A stretch of 64,000 nt of DNA from contig NZ_CP080647.1 in the NCBI RefSeq assembly GCF_019599145.1, forward strand, positions 3,472,001 to 3,536,000. Reading direction: 5' to 3'. Of the stretch, positions 1 to 8,400 are shown one piece after another. Position numbers and translations under genes: made by a program. This DNA comes from Streptomyces akebiae (GTDB lineage Bacteria; Actinomycetota; Actinomycetes; Streptomycetales; Streptomycetaceae). Each line of letters begins with the position of its first letter. Within the stretch, counting starts at the first letter, position 1. The notes under the pieces are model-generated. The model was not told the DNA's origin. It searched no databases and worked only from the letters and a program-made list of their open reading frames with translations.

Positions 1-558
1 GGGACGCACCACGGTGACATTGAGGCCCGGATGGGCACGCGGCGCCCGGCGGGCGAGCCGCTCGATCTCCAGCAGGTCGCCGACCCCCGTGGCCTCGGCG
101 GTCGCCCGCAGCTCGGCGTCCTCCGAGAGCGGCAGCTCGTTGTCCGGCAGCGCCCCGTAGACCATCGCCGACGTGCACAGCACGACCCGGTGCACCCCGG
201 CCGCGGCGGCGGCCGTGAGCACGGTCTGCGTCCCGCGCACGTTGTACGCGCTGCGGGCCGCCGAGTCCGCCCCCAGGTCGAGATCGACGGCGAGGTGCAC
301 CACCACGTCGGCCCCGCGCAGCTTCTCGGCGATCGCCGGGTCCCGCACATCCAGGATGTGCCACTGAGCGGCAGCGCACTCGCCGCGCCGCTCGTCGATG
401 GCGATGACCTGCCGGATCTCGTCGGACTCGGCGAGCCGCTCCGTGAGCAGCGCTCCTACGCCGGACGCGGCACCGGTGACCGCGACGACGGGCCCGCGCA
501 CGGCGGGACTGGTTGAGTGGTTTCGCGCTGCGCGAACCTGCGGATCTGGGGAACTCAC
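1..558 (-). CDS. NAD-dependent epimerase/dehydratase (SDR), C-terminus cut by window edge
   Basis: The minus strand encodes an extended short-chain dehydrogenase/reductase fold. Near residue 25 lies the dinucleotide-binding motif VTGAASGVG, followed by an acidic residue after beta-2 (AIDERR), a DVRD turn, a VVHLAV strand and an STSAMVYG-like segment that carries the catalytic Tyr region. I chose the GTG at 558 because a GGAG ribosome-binding site precedes it by a normal distance and the resulting N-terminus looks natural. The 186 visible codons are only the N-terminal half, and the frame stays open to base 1. The gene is divergent from the zincin gene. Substrate is unknown; nucleotide-sugar or steroid-type SDRs are both possible. 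Confidence 0.85.
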   Translation of the reverse strand, partial: MSSPDPQVRAARNHSTSPAVRGPVVAVTGAASGVGALLTERLAESDEIRQVIAIDERRGECAAAQWHILDVRDPAIAEKLRGADVVVHLAVDLDLGADSAARSAYNVRGTQTVLTAAAAAGVHRVVLCTSAMVYGALPDNELPLSEDAELRATAEATGVGDLLEIERLARRAPRAHPGLNVTVVRP

Positions 559-748
559 CGGGCGTCTCCAGCGGTTGTCTTCAGTACGAACGCGGGTGAC
601 GCGTACGTACCAGGTGGCATCCATCCTGCCGCAGGCCTTCGGTCGGCGGAGCACCGAGGCCTTAACCCGCCGTGGTGTCTACGCTGGGTGGTGTTCGGGC
701 AGCCGTGCCGTCGGAGAAAACCGATGGCCCTATCAGCCGAGGAATCCC

Positions 749-2164
749 GTGAGTGACACCCCATTCGGATTCGGCCTTCCGCCGGAGGAGCCGGACGACG
801 GCGACGAGGGCAAGAAGAAGGACCAGCAGAGCGGTGGTGGTCAGGGCCCGGCCAACCCGTTCGGTTTCGGGTTCCCCGGGGCCGGGGGCCCCGGCGCCGA
901 CAATCCGTTCGCCGCGATGTTCGGTTCCATGAACCCCACCGACCTGGGCGCCGCCTTCCAGCAGCTTGGCCAGATGCTCTCGTACGAGGGCGGCCCGGTG
1001 AACTGGGACATGGCCAAGCAGATCGCCCGCCAGACGGTCTCCCAGGGGACCGCCGACGGCACGAAGGACGAGAGTGTCGGCCCCGCCGAGCGCACCGCCG
1101 TCGAGGAGGCCGTCCGCCTGGCAGACCTGTGGCTGGACGACGCGACGTCGCTGCCGTCCGGCGCGGGCTCCGCCGTGGCGTGGAGCCGCGCGGAGTGGGT
1201 CGAGGCCACCCTGCCCGCCTGGAAGGAACTGGTCGACCCGGTGGCCGAGCGGGTCGGCGGCGCCATGGGCGACATCCTGCCGGAGGAGATGCAGGCCATG
1301 GCCGGCCCGCTGATCGGCATGATGAAGTCGATGGGCGGCGCCATGTTCGGCCAGCAGATCGGGCAGGCCGTGGGCGTGCTCGCGGGCGAGGTCGTCGGAT
1401 CCACCGACGTCGGCCTGCCGCTCGGACCGGCCGGCAAGGCCGCGCTGCTGCCGCTGAACGTGGAGGCGTTCGGCAAGGACCTGGGCGTCGGCAAGGACGA
1501 GGTGCGGCTCTACCTGGCCCTGCGCGAGGCCGCCCACCAGCGCCTCTTCGCGCATGTGCCGTGGCTGCGCTCGCATCTGTTCGGCGCTGTCGAGGGCTAC
1601 GCGCGCGGGATCAAGGTCGACACGGCCAAGCTGGAGGACGTGGTCGGCCAGTTCGACCCGCAGAACCCCGAGGAGCTGCAGCAGGCGCTCCAGCAGGGCA
1701 TGTTCCAGCCGGAGGACACCCCTGCGCAGAAGGCGGCCCTGGCGCGTCTGGAGACCGCTCTGGCGCTGGTGGAGGGCTGGGTGGACGCCGTGGTGCACGC
1801 CGCGGCGAAGCCGCGCCTGTCGTCCGCCGACGCCCTCCGCGAGACCTTGCGCCGCCGCCGTGCCACCGGCGGTCCGGCCGAGCAGACCTTCGCCACGCTG
1901 ATCGGTCTGGAGCTGCGCCCCCGCCGCCTGCGCGACGCCTCCCGCCTGTGGGCGTCCCTCACGGACGCGCGCGGTGTCGACGGCCGCGACGCCCTGTGGT
2001 CCCACCCCGACATGCTGCCCACCGCCTCCGACCTGGACGACCCGGACGGCTTCGTCCACCGCGAGCAGATGGACTTCTCCGAGCTGGACAAGATGCTCGG
2101 TGAGGCTGCGGGCGGTTCCACCGAGAAGCCGGACTTCAAGAAGAAGGACGACGACACCGAGTGA
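749..2164 (+). CDS. Zincin-like metallopeptidase family protein (Zincin_2), degenerate motif
   Basis: This 471-residue protein begins with a Gly/Pro/Phe-rich low-complexity region (residues 1-60) and continues as a conserved alpha-helical domain of the actinobacterial Zincin_2 family (Rv3195 type). The GTG at 749 is favoured because GAGGAA lies six bases upstream; the longer open frame upstream has no comparable signal. At the place where family members carry HExxH, the sequence reads REAAH, so the first zinc histidine appears replaced by arginine, and peptidase activity is doubtful. A Lys/Asp-rich tail (KKKDDD) ends the protein. The stop overlaps the start of the NUDIX gene, so the two are probably translationally coupled. 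A possible -10 (TACGCT, about 680-685) precedes it. Confidence 0.8.
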   Translation: MSDTPFGFGLPPEEPDDGDEGKKKDQQSGGGQGPANPFGFGFPGAGGPGADNPFAAMFGSMNPTDLGAAFQQLGQMLSYEGGPVNWDMAKQIARQTVSQGTADGTKDESVGPAERTAVEEAVRLADLWLDDATSLPSGAGSAVAWSRAEWVEATLPAWKELVDPVAERVGGAMGDILPEEMQAMAGPLIGMMKSMGGAMFGQQIGQAVGVLAGEVVGSTDVGLPLGPAGKAALLPLNVEAFGKDLGVGKDEVRLYLALREAAHQRLFAHVPWLRSHLFGAVEGYARGIKVDTAKLEDVVGQFDPQNPEELQQALQQGMFQPEDTPAQKAALARLETALALVEGWVDAVVHAAAKPRLSSADALRETLRRRRATGGPAEQTFATLIGLELRPRRLRDASRLWASLTDARGVDGRDALWSHPDMLPTASDLDDPDGFVHREQMDFSELDKMLGEAAGGSTEKPDFKKKDDDTE

Positions 2165-2676
2165 GCCTGCACGACGACGCGGTCCTCGTACTGAAGAGCT
2201 ACGAGGACCAGGCCGAGCTGCGCCAGGCGTACCTCGACCATCTCGTGGCCCACCCGGACGGCATGTGGAAGGCCTGCGGCGCCGGGCACATCACGGCGAG
2301 CGGCCTGGTGATCGACCCCGAGCGCGGCCGGGTGCTGCTCACTCTCCACAAGAAGCTGCGCATGTGGCTCCAGATGGGCGGCCACTGCGAGCCCGGGGAC
2401 ATCAGCCTGGCCGGCTCCGCCCTCCGCGAGGCCACGGAGGAGTCCGGCATCGAGGGCCTGACGCTGCTGCCGGGCGGCCCGGTCCGCCTCGACCGCCATC
2501 ACACCCCGTGCGCCTGGCACCTGGACGTCCAGTACGCGGCCCTCGCCCCGGCCGACGCGGTCGAAGCGATCAGCGACGAGTCCCTCGACCTGCGGTGGTT
2601 CGCCTACGACGAGGTGCCGACCGTGGCCGACGATTCGGTCGTACGCCTGCTGGAGGCCACGCGAGCGCGGCTCTGA
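2161..2676 (+). CDS. NUDIX hydrolase
   Basis: The product has 171 residues and a Nudix box reading GHCEPGD...REATEESGI, in which the spacing between the first half and REATEES is one residue longer than the textbook signature; this variant is seen in other actinobacterial NUDIX proteins. The REATEESG core supplies the metal-binding glutamates, so the enzyme should hydrolyse a nucleoside-diphosphate-X substrate, which cannot be named. The GTG start overlaps the zincin stop (GTGA), implying coupled translation. A strong hairpin follows downstream. Confidence 0.9.
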   Translation: MSLHDDAVLVLKSYEDQAELRQAYLDHLVAHPDGMWKACGAGHITASGLVIDPERGRVLLTLHKKLRMWLQMGGHCEPGDISLAGSALREATEESGIEGLTLLPGGPVRLDRHHTPCAWHLDVQYAALAPADAVEAISDESLDLRWFAYDEVPTVADDSVVRLLEATRARL

Positions 2677-2760
2677 CCTCGCTCTTTCGCATGACGTCGG
2701 CGGCCTGTCGGCATGGCGCCGCCGGACCGGGGGCATGCCCCCGCCGGGGGCACGAACGCG

Positions 2761-2794
2761 GTAAGGGGCGTCCGCAAGGCGGAACGCCCCTTAC
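2761..2794. terminator. Bidirectional terminator hairpin
   Basis: An 11-base-pair inverted repeat (GTAAGGGGCGT with ACGCCCCTTAC) sits between the converging NUDIX (+) and AIM24 (-) genes. There is no strong U-tract, as is usual for Streptomyces. The symmetrical position suits termination in both directions. Confidence 0.7.
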
Positions 2795-2849
2795 ACGTGG
2801 ACCGCTGACACATGCTGGGCATGGTCCGGCTCGCCCATCGGCCCGTCGG

Positions 2850-3602
2850 TCAGTTGCGGCTGCCCCCGAGCGAGTTCCCGCTCAGTCCGCCCGCGCCCAT
2901 GCCGAACTGCCCGAGCACCCCGGACGTCCGCAGGTGCTGCGGCGGCAGCAACTCGCTCGGCTGCACCAGGACATGTCCGTGGCCACCGAAGTGCATCTCC
3001 CAGCCCTCACCGGTGGACCCCCTGCGGCGCCACACGGCGGACGTGGAGGTCGGCGCCTGGAGCTGCGTACGCAGCGAGGTGGACCAGGCGATGACGGCGT
3101 CCGAGTCGACGCAGATGTTCTTCTCGGGCGTCACTTCCAGAGCGAGCGGCGCACCCGAGGTCATCAGGACGACCTTGCCGCCACCGGACAGCTCCAGGTT
3201 GTACGCCCCGGCCGAGGCCACCTCGACGGCGCTGTCCACGGCGACGATGCCGACGTTGAGCGAACCGTCGAAGGCGAGGACCGCGGAGGAGTCGACGGTG
3301 ATGCCTCTGCCGACCTCCATGATGTGCAGGTACTGCGCGAAGTTGGCGAGATACACGATCCCGTTGCCCTTGCAGCGCATGAGTTCGAGCCGCTCACCGG
3401 TCATCCGCTCGGCGTTGCGCCAGCTGCGGTTGCGGTACTGGCTGTCGAAGTCGACCTGCCCCTCGAAGGCGACCATGGCGCCCTGGCGGGCCAGGACCGG
3501 GCTGCTGCCGATGGTCACATCGGTCTTGAGCAGCTGCGGGTTCTGCAGTGTGTAGCGCTCGGTGTGGTTCACCGGGATGTGCGCGAAGAGTGTGCTGTGC
3601 AT
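2850..3602 (-). CDS. AIM24 family protein, distal gene of TerD/AIM24 operon
   Basis: The 250-residue product is a stand-alone AIM24 (DUF124, TIGR00266-like) beta-sandwich protein. Family hallmarks visible are the early 'LARQGAMVAFEG' segment, the 'LMRCKGNGIVYLAN' strand pair and the 'LTTSGAPLALEV...VDSDAVIAW' turn-rich region. No signal peptide or membrane segment is seen. The C-terminal tail is Gly/Ser-rich. It is the last of three co-directional genes, 27 bases after the second AIM24 gene. AIM24 proteins have no settled bacterial function; the yeast homologue works in mitochondrial inner-membrane organisation. Association with TerD suggests a stress or envelope role, which is inference. Confidence 0.85.
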   Translation of the reverse strand: MHSTLFAHIPVNHTERYTLQNPQLLKTDVTIGSSPVLARQGAMVAFEGQVDFDSQYRNRSWRNAERMTGERLELMRCKGNGIVYLANFAQYLHIMEVGRGITVDSSAVLAFDGSLNVGIVAVDSAVEVASAGAYNLELSGGGKVVLMTSGAPLALEVTPEKNICVDSDAVIAWSTSLRTQLQAPTSTSAVWRRRGSTGEGWEMHFGGHGHVLVQPSELLPPQHLRTSGVLGQFGMGAGGLSGNSLGGSRN

Positions 3603-3629
3603 GGTGTGCTGTTCTCCTCTCAGCCCCGG

Positions 3630-4307
3630 TCAGCCACGGATCTTGAAACGGTCGCCGGTGTCCTCGCTGGGCTGGACGACCACGAAGCCCCGCCCCTTGA
3701 AACCGATCTGGAAGGCCTCCCCGCTGCCCCGGCCGATGAGCGCACTGGCCTTGATGGTGCGGCGGGCCTTCATGTCGAGGCCGTCGGTCCAGGCGATCAG
3801 CGCGTCCGGGTCGACGTACGTCTCCCGTTCGGCGCAGTCGAGGGAGATCGGCACACCCCGGCTGACCAGGGCGACCCATCCGGTGCCCCGGATCACGAGG
3901 TTGGTGAGGCCGGAGCCCGAGAGCTTGGCGAGGCCCTTGACCGGCTCGATGGAGAGCTGGAGTGAGGCGTCGCAGGCCAGCAGGGTCGGGCCGTTGACCG
4001 ACAGCGCCTCGTTGTTCAGGTGGAGGATGAGGACGTCACCGCCGTAGTCGGCGAGGTACAGGTCCCCGTCGCCCCGGCAGAGCATCAGCTTGCCGCCCTC
4101 GCCGCTGACCATCTCCTCCGCGCTGCGCCGCAGCGTGGCGGGCGGACCGTCGAACTGTACGTAGCCGTCGTACGCGATCATCGAGCCGGCCTTGGCCAGG
4201 AGGTCCTGACCCGTGACCATGGTGACCTTGAGTGTCTTGGAGCTGTGCACGCTCATACGGACGCCGGTGGAGGCGGAGCGGTGCGCGTTGAGTGTCTGGA
4301 GGTCCAT
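3630..4307 (-). CDS. AIM24 family protein, middle gene of TerD/AIM24 operon
   Basis: The 225-residue product is a second AIM24-domain protein with the same segment order as its neighbour: 'LLAKAGSMIAYDG', 'LMLCRGDGDLYLADYG', 'VALVSRGVPISLD' and 'YVDPDALIAW'. I chose ATG 4307, which has a GAGGCA-like site upstream; an in-frame GTG at 4319 overlapping the stop of the preceding gene (GTGA) is an alternative that would add four residues. Either way the gene abuts the TerD-AIM24 gene, implying coupled translation. The two AIM24 proteins and the AIM24 domain of the fusion are diverged paralogues rather than recent copies. Confidence 0.83.
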   Translation of the reverse strand: MDLQTLNAHRSASTGVRMSVHSSKTLKVTMVTGQDLLAKAGSMIAYDGYVQFDGPPATLRRSAEEMVSGEGGKLMLCRGDGDLYLADYGGDVLILHLNNEALSVNGPTLLACDASLQLSIEPVKGLAKLSGSGLTNLVIRGTGWVALVSRGVPISLDCAERETYVDPDALIAWTDGLDMKARRTIKASALIGRGSGEAFQIGFKGRGFVVVQPSEDTGDRFKIRG

Positions 4308-4315
4308 GCTCTGCC

Positions 4316-6067
4316 TCACACCTCGAAGGGCTGGACGACGACGAAGTTGCCGGGAGCGCCGCGGAACTGGAGGTTGACGGCCTCCTGGGTCTGCCGTGCG
4401 TACCCGGAGCGGCGCAGCCTGAGCGAGGTCGTGGTGACAGCCTGCGCGCCGGCGGACCAGGCGATGACGGCGTTGCCGTCGACGTAGGTGGCCGGGCCGA
4501 CGGGCAGGACGACGGGAACCCCGCGCGTCTTGACGACGACCGCGCCCGTGCCGGAGAAGAGCATGCTGAACAGGCCCCCACCGGGCAGACCCGCGCCCTC
4601 GATGCGGCGGATCTCGGTGTCCAGGGACTCGTCGAAGGCGAGGACGCCGCGTGCGCTGGTGTAGAGCTGCTCGTTCTCCAGGCGGATGACGAAGAGACGG
4701 CTGCCCTCGTCGGCGAGGAACACCTCACCGTCTCCGGAACACCGCATCAGGGCCATGCCCTGGCCGGTGAGCTGGCCCGTCAACTTGCCGAGCAGGCCGG
4801 AACCCTTGTGAGCGAAGTCGATGTCGCCCTGGTAGGCGACCATGCTGCCCTGCTTGGCGAGGATGTTGGCGCCCTTGGTGAGCGTGGCCCGCACCATCTG
4901 CGGGTTCTGCTCGGTCCAGCGGTCCCCGACGGGGGCCTCGGAGTACTTCGTCAGGACGACTCTCAGCCCTGCCTCCGGCGGCACCGGCGCGAGCTGTGTA
5001 CCGCCACCGAAAGGCTGTGCCTGGCCCGGGAAGACACCCGGGGCACCCGGGGGCGTGAAAGGGCCGCCTTGCGGAGCTGCGCCCGGCGGGGTGAAGGGTC
5101 CCCCCTGAGGCGGGGCACCGGGAGGAGTGAAGGGCCCACCCTGAGGCGGAGCGCCGGGCGGGGTGAAGGGGCCACCCTGAGGCGGAGCGCCGGGCGGGGT
5201 GAAGGGGCCACCCTGAGGCGGAGCGCCGGGCGGGGTGAAGGGGCCACCCTGAGGCGGAGCGCCGGGCGGGGTGAAGGGGCCACCCTGAGGCGGAGCGCCG
5301 GGCGGGGTGAAGGGGCCACCCTGAGGTGCGGGGGCGGCCGGGGGCGGGACGGTGCCGCCGGGCGGCGTGTTCAGGGGCGCGGCAATCGTCGGAGCGGCAT
5401 GCACGGAGGGCGGGGGCGCCGGGGGCGCGAACGGCTGGGCGGGCGCCGGGGTGGCCGGAGCCGCAGGGGCACCGAACGCGGGTGGGGCGAAGCCCGGCGT
5501 GGCGTCGGCCTGCGGCTGCTGCGGGGCGACGGGCTCCTCCTCGGCGACCTCGCCGCCGAAGTTCTTCAGCAGCGCGTCGAGGCCGCCGTCGAAACCCTGC
5601 CCGACGGCCGCGAACCGCCAGACGTCCTTCAGGTAGAAGTCGCCCAGCATCACGGCGCGCTCGGTGGAGAACTCCGAGCCGTCGAACGGATACCTGGCCA
5701 CCTCCTCGCCGCCCGCGACGATTCGGACGTAACCGGGGCCGATCTGCGACATCTGCCCGTTGCCGTCGATCGTCGCCGTGAAGGACAGCTTCTGGATCTG
5801 CGACGGGATCTTGTCGAGGGTGACGCGGAAGGACTCGGTGTCACCCGACTGGGCGCCCAGGAGCTGGATCGACTCCTCGGGGGTCTTCGGCTGGTTGAAG
5901 AAGACGAAGTAGCGGTCGTCCGAAAGCCGTTCGTCGGCGTCCAGTCCGAAGCAACTGATGTCGAAGCTCAGCCCGGGGGCGGAGATCTGTACACCTACGT
6001 ACAGATCCGTACCCGCGGTGAGGTCACTGATCTTGGCCTTGTGGCCGCGTTGGAATTCCCTGGCCAT
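4316..6067 (-). CDS. TerD domain - Pro/Gly repeat linker - AIM24 domain fusion
   Basis: The 583-residue protein begins with a complete TerD domain (residues about 1-180: MAREFQRGHKAKISDL, then DISCFGLDADERLSDD with conserved acidic calcium-type residues and FFNQPKTPEES). It continues with an Ala/Pro-rich linker that includes eight copies of a 12-residue unit GGPFTPPGAPPQ, and ends with an AIM24 domain (about 365-583). ATG 6067 is chosen because it starts the TerD domain exactly; the longer upstream frame is Arg-rich noise. It heads a three-gene operon with two more AIM24 genes. TerD proteins belong to tellurite/stress systems; the fusion implies that TerD and AIM24 work in one complex. Confidence 0.88.
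   Translation of the reverse strand: MAREFQRGHKAKISDLTAGTDLYVGVQISAPGLSFDISCFGLDADERLSDDRYFVFFNQPKTPEESIQLLGAQSGDTESFRVTLDKIPSQIQKLSFTATIDGNGQMSQIGPGYVRIVAGGEEVARYPFDGSEFSTERAVMLGDFYLKDVWRFAAVGQGFDGGLDALLKNFGGEVAEEEPVAPQQPQADATPGFAPPAFGAPAAPATPAPAQPFAPPAPPPSVHAAPTIAAPLNTPPGGTVPPPAAPAPQGGPFTPPGAPPQGGPFTPPGAPPQGGPFTPPGAPPQGGPFTPPGAPPQGGPFTPPGAPPQGGPFTPPGAPPQGGPFTPPGAAPQGGPFTPPGAPGVFPGQAQPFGGGTQLAPVPPEAGLRVVLTKYSEAPVGDRWTEQNPQMVRATLTKGANILAKQGSMVAYQGDIDFAHKGSGLLGKLTGQLTGQGMALMRCSGDGEVFLADEGSRLFVIRLENEQLYTSARGVLAFDESLDTEIRRIEGAGLPGGGLFSMLFSGTGAVVVKTRGVPVVLPVGPATYVDGNAVIAWSAGAQAVTTTSLRLRRSGYARQTQEAVNLQFRGAPGNFVVVQPFEV
5041..5330 (-). repeat. In-frame 36-bp tandem repeats, eight copies
   Basis: Eight tandem 36-base units encode the repeated peptide PQGGPFTPPGAP in the linker of the TerD-AIM24 fusion. 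The five central units are almost identical at DNA level while outer ones have drifted (for example the AAPQ variant at the left end), which is the pattern expected of recent slippage or unequal recombination. Copy number probably varies between strains. Confidence 0.9.
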
Positions 6068-6320
6068 GCGTAACGACCGTCCCCCATCCCGAAAGTGCGT
6101 GCGCCTGCGAATGCGTCGCGCCAGGCTAACCGCAAAGTCCTGAAGCGTACGAGGCTGGTACAGAGACGGTACAAAAGCGCGACTTCGGTCACCGGTCCCA
6201 CAAACGCGCACGCGCGCGTGAAGCGCCCGTTTCGTGGCACCCACGCCCGGAGCACCGGCCGGGCGGCGCCTTAGAGCAGCGGGTCGTGGACCGTGTACGG
6301 GCGAACGGCCACGCGAGGGG

Positions 6321-6917
6321 TCACTCGTCCCGCGTAAGGGGCAGGTGAGGCAGCCGGTCGGCGGCGACCACCCCTTCGAGGTAGCCGCGAGCACGCTCGG
6401 TGCGTGGATAGGCGTCCAGCAGCTGCCAGAAGCGGGGGCCGTGTCCTGGTACGAGCAGGTGTGCGAGTTCGTGGAGGAGGACGTAGTCGACGACGTACTC
6501 GGGCATGCCCTGCAGTCGGTGCGAAAGACGGATGCTGCCCTCGGCGGGGGTGCACGAGCCCCAGCGGGTGTTCTGGTTGGTGACCCACCGCACGGAGGTG
6601 GGCCGGGCGCGACCGCCGAAGTACTGGTCCGAGAGCCGGGCGGCCCGCTCCGCCAACTCGGTGTCGCCGAGGCGCCGTTTGCTCTCCTGCGCGGCCAGCT
6701 TGTCGAGCATGACGGTCACCCAGCGCTGCTCCTCGGCCTCGGACATCCGGGCGGGGATGAGCACGACGGTGCGATCGCCCTCGCGGTACGCGGAGACCGT
6801 TCTGCGCCGTCGCGCGCTCCTGCGGACCTCGATCGCGCTCGCCCCCGAGCCGCTCGGCGGCTGGCTCGTCGTGCTGCGCGGTGACTTCGCGGCGCGGTGC
6901 AGTGGGTCGGCGGGCAC
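6321..6917 (-). CDS. M48/DUF45-type zinc metallopeptidase (YgjP-like)
   Basis: The 198-residue protein carries the zinc-binding motif HELAH followed by LLVPGHGPRFWQLL, and just before it the DUF45/WrbC-family signature 'TNQNTRWGSCTP'. Together these identify the YgjP-like family, small soluble gluzincin-type proteins. There is no membrane segment, unlike HtpX. The N-terminus (about 40 residues) is basic and poorly conserved in style, so the start is approximate. The gene is divergent from the E1-like gene, with a DnaA-box-like site in the shared upstream region. Substrate is unknown. Confidence 0.87.
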   Translation of the reverse strand: MPADPLHRAAKSPRSTTSQPPSGSGASAIEVRRSARRRRTVSAYREGDRTVVLIPARMSEAEEQRWVTVMLDKLAAQESKRRLGDTELAERAARLSDQYFGGRARPTSVRWVTNQNTRWGSCTPAEGSIRLSHRLQGMPEYVVDYVLLHELAHLLVPGHGPRFWQLLDAYPRTERARGYLEGVVAADRLPHLPLTRDE

Positions 6918-7020
6918 GCCCTGACGTTACCCGCTGCACACGCGGGAAGTCCCGCCTCCGGGACGGTTCGATATCGATCCGCACTCCGAGCGCCTGATTT
7001 GTACGACGAATGCCGTCGCC

Positions 7021-7029
7021 TGTGGACAA
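7021..7029 (-). promoter_or_regulatory. DnaA-box-like site (TTGTCCACA on minus strand)
   Basis: The exact Streptomyces DnaA-box nonamer TTGTCCACA occurs on the minus strand in the divergent intergenic region between the DUF45 peptidase and the E1-like gene. Functional binding is inference. Confidence 0.4.
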
Positions 7030-7134
7030 CTCTCGACAGACGTCGTCACTGTCCGTGCATGCTGGCACTCGTCGGCGGACCAGGCACTCGCACCGTCGGC
7101 ATACGGAACCGATCTCTGGCTACGGGGGCCGATC

Positions 7135-8400
7135 ATGCATCCGATGGTGAAGCCCGCGCTCCGGCGCGGTTGGCGGGATCTCAACACCGTGCAGTTCGGT
7201 CTGGCCCCGGCGCACGCCATGGTGCTGGGCCCGATGGACTCGGCGACGGGCAGCTTCCTCGCCCTGCTCGACGGCACACGCGGTGTGCCGCTCCTGCGCG
7301 ACGAGGCGCGCCGCATGGGCCTGCCGGACGGTCACGTGGACGGCTTGGTGGACCGGCTGTCCCGGTCGGGCCTGCTGGACGACGCGACGGGCGGCGGCCC
7401 GGCCGCCGACGAACTGCGCGCCAAACCGGAGGTCCTGGACCGGCTGCGGCCCGACGCCGCCACTCTCTCCCTGATCGCCTCCGAGCCGGGCGACGCCATG
7501 AGTCGTCTGGCCGCGCGCCGGTCACTGAGAGTGCAGGTGCGGGGTGCGGGGCGCGTGGGGGTGGTGCTCGCCTCCCTGCTGTCGGGCGCCGGGGTCGGCG
7601 AGGTCGACGTCCGCGATGTCGGCAGGGTCGAGCCAGGTGACGTGGCACCGGGTGGGTTGCCGGCCGAATCGATCGGCGAGCGCAGGGACGCGGCGGCCCG
7701 TCGGGCCGCTCGCCACGCGGCGCCCGATCGCCCGCCTCGGCGTCGCCGCGGCTCCCGGCCGCCCGAAGCTCCACCCGGGGACCTGACGGTGGACCGTCTC
7801 CGCGAGGAGCCCGGCTTCTCGCTGGTGATCCTCGCCTCACGCGACGGTGTCGACGTCCACGCTCCCAGGCCCATGGCCGCCGAGCCGCTCATCTCGTCGG
7901 GCACACCACACCTCTATGCGGGTGTCGTCGAGGGGACGGGCGTGGTCGGCCCTCTGGTCCTGCCGGGTGAGACGGGTTGTGCGGGCTGCCTCGAACAGAG
8001 CCGTACCGACCGCGACGAGACGTGGCCGCGGCTGGTCGCGCAGTGGCGGTCCGGACGCCCGCACCAGCTGGAAGCGTGCGACCTGGCCCTGGCCACGACG
8101 GTCGCCGGACTGGCCGCGGCGCACGCGCTCGCCTTCCTCGACGGGCGGACGCCGTCCAGCGCGGGTGCCCGCTGGGAGGTCTCGGTACCAGGGTTCGACT
8201 GGCACCCGCGTCCGGTGTGGCCGCACCCTTCATGTTCCTGCGCGGCCGCGGAAAACGGTGCCGCCGGAAAAGGTAACGGGGAACACACCGCAAAGGAGGG
8301 GGAGGCGCACGAGACAATGGCCGGGCATCAGCGGTCAACGAGGTTGTCCCGCACGGCACACGCGGCACGGCCTGCTGGGACTTGGAGGGCGCATGTCTGA
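7135..8400 (+). CDS. ThiF/E1-like (TOMM cyclodehydratase-partner-like) protein
   Basis: The 421-residue product has an N-terminal winged-helix-like region (about 1-110) as in leader-peptide-binding E1-like proteins. A Rossmann-type segment follows around residue 125 ('VQVRGAGRVGVVLASLL', with only a partial GxGxxG), then a ThiF-like C-terminal half. Zinc-type cysteine pairs are visible: CAGC near residue 282 and CSC near 364. The basic stretch around 180-200 is not typical of active E1 enzymes and the ATP-binding arginine finger cannot be assigned. It overlaps the start of the ABC1 kinase gene by eight bases. This pair matches Rv3196-Rv3197 next to whiB7. No precursor-peptide gene is evident, so a TOMM biosynthetic role is unproven. 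Confidence 0.75.
   Translation: MHPMVKPALRRGWRDLNTVQFGLAPAHAMVLGPMDSATGSFLALLDGTRGVPLLRDEARRMGLPDGHVDGLVDRLSRSGLLDDATGGGPAADELRAKPEVLDRLRPDAATLSLIASEPGDAMSRLAARRSLRVQVRGAGRVGVVLASLLSGAGVGEVDVRDVGRVEPGDVAPGGLPAESIGERRDAAARRAARHAAPDRPPRRRRGSRPPEAPPGDLTVDRLREEPGFSLVILASRDGVDVHAPRPMAAEPLISSGTPHLYAGVVEGTGVVGPLVLPGETGCAGCLEQSRTDRDETWPRLVAQWRSGRPHQLEACDLALATTVAGLAAAHALAFLDGRTPSSAGARWEVSVPGFDWHPRPVWPHPSCSCAAAENGAAGKGNGEHTAKEGEAHETMAGHQRSTRLSRTAHAARPAGTWRAHV

Noticed and set aside
5041..5330. Regular 36-bp repeats considered as a CRISPR array
   Set aside because: There are no spacers between units and the repeats are in frame in a protein linker; no cas genes are nearby.
7135..8400. Complete TOMM/RiPP cluster around the E1-like gene
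   Set aside because: No YcaO, dehydrogenase or precursor gene is adjacent, and the same E1-like/ABC1 pair is conserved in mycobacteria as housekeeping context.
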